Source: Prevotellaceae bacterium UBA5903
GTDB lineage: Bacteria > Bacteroidota > Bacteroidia > Bacteroidales > Bacteroidaceae
Reading direction: 5' to 3'
NCBI GenBank assembly: GCA_002431845.1
Contig: DJEH01000044.1
Coordinates: 4,274-10,778, forward strand
Length of the DNA stretch: 6,505 nucleotides
Shown here: positions 5,949 through 6,505 of the stretch, piece by piece
Numbering within the stretch: the stretch's first letter is position 1
How the letters are laid out: every line of letters starts with the position of its first letter
Made by a program: the position numbers and the translations under genes
Notes under the pieces: generated by a model
What the model saw: the letters and a program-made list of their open reading frames with translations, nothing else
What the model was told of the DNA's origin: nothing
Database searches by the model: none

Positions 5949-6505
5949 ATGACCATGAAACGTACAAGTAGTATATGGCTTGCACTCCTGCTTACGGGCA
6001 ATGGTATGGTTTCGTTGGCACAAAGTAGCTTGCTACCTGATTATAAGGTGGCAAGCTACCTATATTGGTTTGATACGGATAACAATGTAATAGATGGTGG
6101 CAACTATAAAGACGGCAAAATAACGTTCAATCTTTCATCGCTTGACGAGGGTTTCCACACGCTACATATTCAAGTGCTTACAGACAAAGGCGTACTATCA
6201 CCTACAAGTTCTGTAAACTTTTTCCGTTTACAAACCAACAACGTCAGCCAAAAGGATTACGCTGTCAAAAGCGTTCAATATTGGTTTGACGACCAAACCA
6301 CTCAACCTAAGCAGTCAGCCTACACTAGCGGCGCAACCACGCTCGATCTCTCATCGCTCGACGAGGGGTTCCACGTGCTTCACTACCAAGTAATCACCGA
6401 CAAGGGCGAGCTTTCCCCTGTAGCCTCTGCTGCATTTTTCCGCTTGACAGGAAAAGACATTAACAATAACGCTGTAAAAAGTGTTCAATATTGGTTTGAC
6501 GACCA
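5949..6505 (+). CDS. Exported tandem-repeat protein, 3' end beyond the window (partial)
   Basis: The frame is open from the ATG at 5949 to the window edge (185 full codons plus 2 nt). The first residues form a Sec signal peptide (cleavage likely after LA, A24). A second in-frame ATG at 5955 would give an MKRTSS start. I prefer 5949 because its leader AACATACAACAATG closely matches that of the GH84 gene (AACATACGAACAATG). After the signal peptide come repeats of 70-72 residues, each with YWFD near the start, SSLDEGFH in the middle, then a QV.TDKG..SP stretch and FFRL at the end. The aromatic/hydrophobic alternation suggests small beta-sandwich (Ig-like) modules, but I do not recognise a named domain. 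Two units are complete and a third begins before the cut. Function is unknown; export and repeats suggest a surface or secreted protein. A type IX secretion tail could lie in the missing C-terminus but cannot be checked here. It probably shares an operon with the beta-helix gene 17 nt upstream. Confidence 0.8.
   Translation, partial: MTMKRTSSIWLALLLTGNGMVSLAQSSLLPDYKVASYLYWFDTDNNVIDGGNYKDGKITFNLSSLDEGFHTLHIQVLTDKGVLSPTSSVNFFRLQTNNVSQKDYAVKSVQYWFDDQTTQPKQSAYTSGATTLDLSSLDEGFHVLHYQVITDKGELSPVASAAFFRLTGKDINNNAVKSVQYWFDD
6025..6059 (+). other. Strong stem-loop inside the start of the repeat-protein gene
   Basis: GTAGCTTGCTACC (6025-6037) pairs with GGTGGCAAGCTAC (6047-6059) over 13 bp, with one G-U pair in RNA and a 9-nt loop (TGATTATAA). 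It starts about 76 nt into the coding region, directly after the signal-peptide codons. No T-run follows, so it is not an intrinsic terminator. The left arm also contains a small palindrome, GTAGC-TT-GCTAC. It could slow translation during export or be a footprint of a recombination event. Either reading is inference. Confidence 0.55.
6048..6505 (+). repeat. In-frame tandem repeats of about 210-216 bp
   Basis: Units begin near 6048, 6264 and 6474; the YWF codons fall at 6063, 6279 and 6489. The period is therefore 216 bp (72 aa) and then 210 bp (70 aa). The start of unit 2 (6261-6295) and unit 3 (6471-6505) differ at only 2 of 35 positions, while unit 1 has diverged in its first half but keeps SSLDEGFH. 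The array continues past the window edge, so the total number of units is unknown. Confidence 0.85.

Overview
The window looks like a piece of a Bacteroidales chromosome, most likely Prevotellaceae. The evidence is the protein families (a secreted M49 dipeptidyl peptidase III with an HECLGH zinc site and a GH84 O-GlcNAcase, both closely resembling Bacteroides proteins as I remember them), start codons without Shine-Dalgarno sequences but with A-rich leaders, and promoter-like sequences resembling the Bacteroidetes TTTG / TAnnTTTG consensus. The assignment to Prevotellaceae is a judgement from codon use and protein style, not a measurement.

Layout. Positions 1-175 are a leader region: a small inverted-repeat cluster at the left edge (1-33), a possible promoter (49-78) and a leader with short direct repeats. 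Positions 176-2215 encode an exported dipeptidyl peptidase III, and 2246-4474 an exported GH84 beta-N-acetylglucosaminidase. They are 30 nt apart on the same strand, so they are probably one transcript. It ends at a strong intrinsic terminator with a 14-bp stem (4548-4595). The 386-bp gap at 4475-4860 holds no convincing gene. It carries an imperfect stem-loop, the terminator, a second inverted-repeat cluster built on the same ATACGC core as the left edge, three poly-C tracts, and a promoter candidate (4790-4821).

The promoter candidate would drive a second unit. This consists of a 356-aa exported protein that reads as a right-handed beta-helix (4861-5931) and, 17 nt later, an exported protein built of roughly 70-residue tandem repeats (5949 to beyond the right edge). 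The second protein is open to the end of the window and cut by it.

How they may work together (inference). The first pair are degradative enzymes outside the cytoplasm, one releasing dipeptides and the other removing beta-linked GlcNAc, which fits scavenging from glycoproteins. The second pair look like exported or surface proteins of unknown function. They show a marked drop in GC inside the beta-helix gene that runs into the first repeat of its neighbour, and the repeats are nearly identical at DNA level, as expected of variable surface proteins. I do not see a clearly new system. The least explained parts are the beta-helix/repeat-protein pair, a strong hairpin inside the start of the repeat gene, and the ATACGC repeat clusters.
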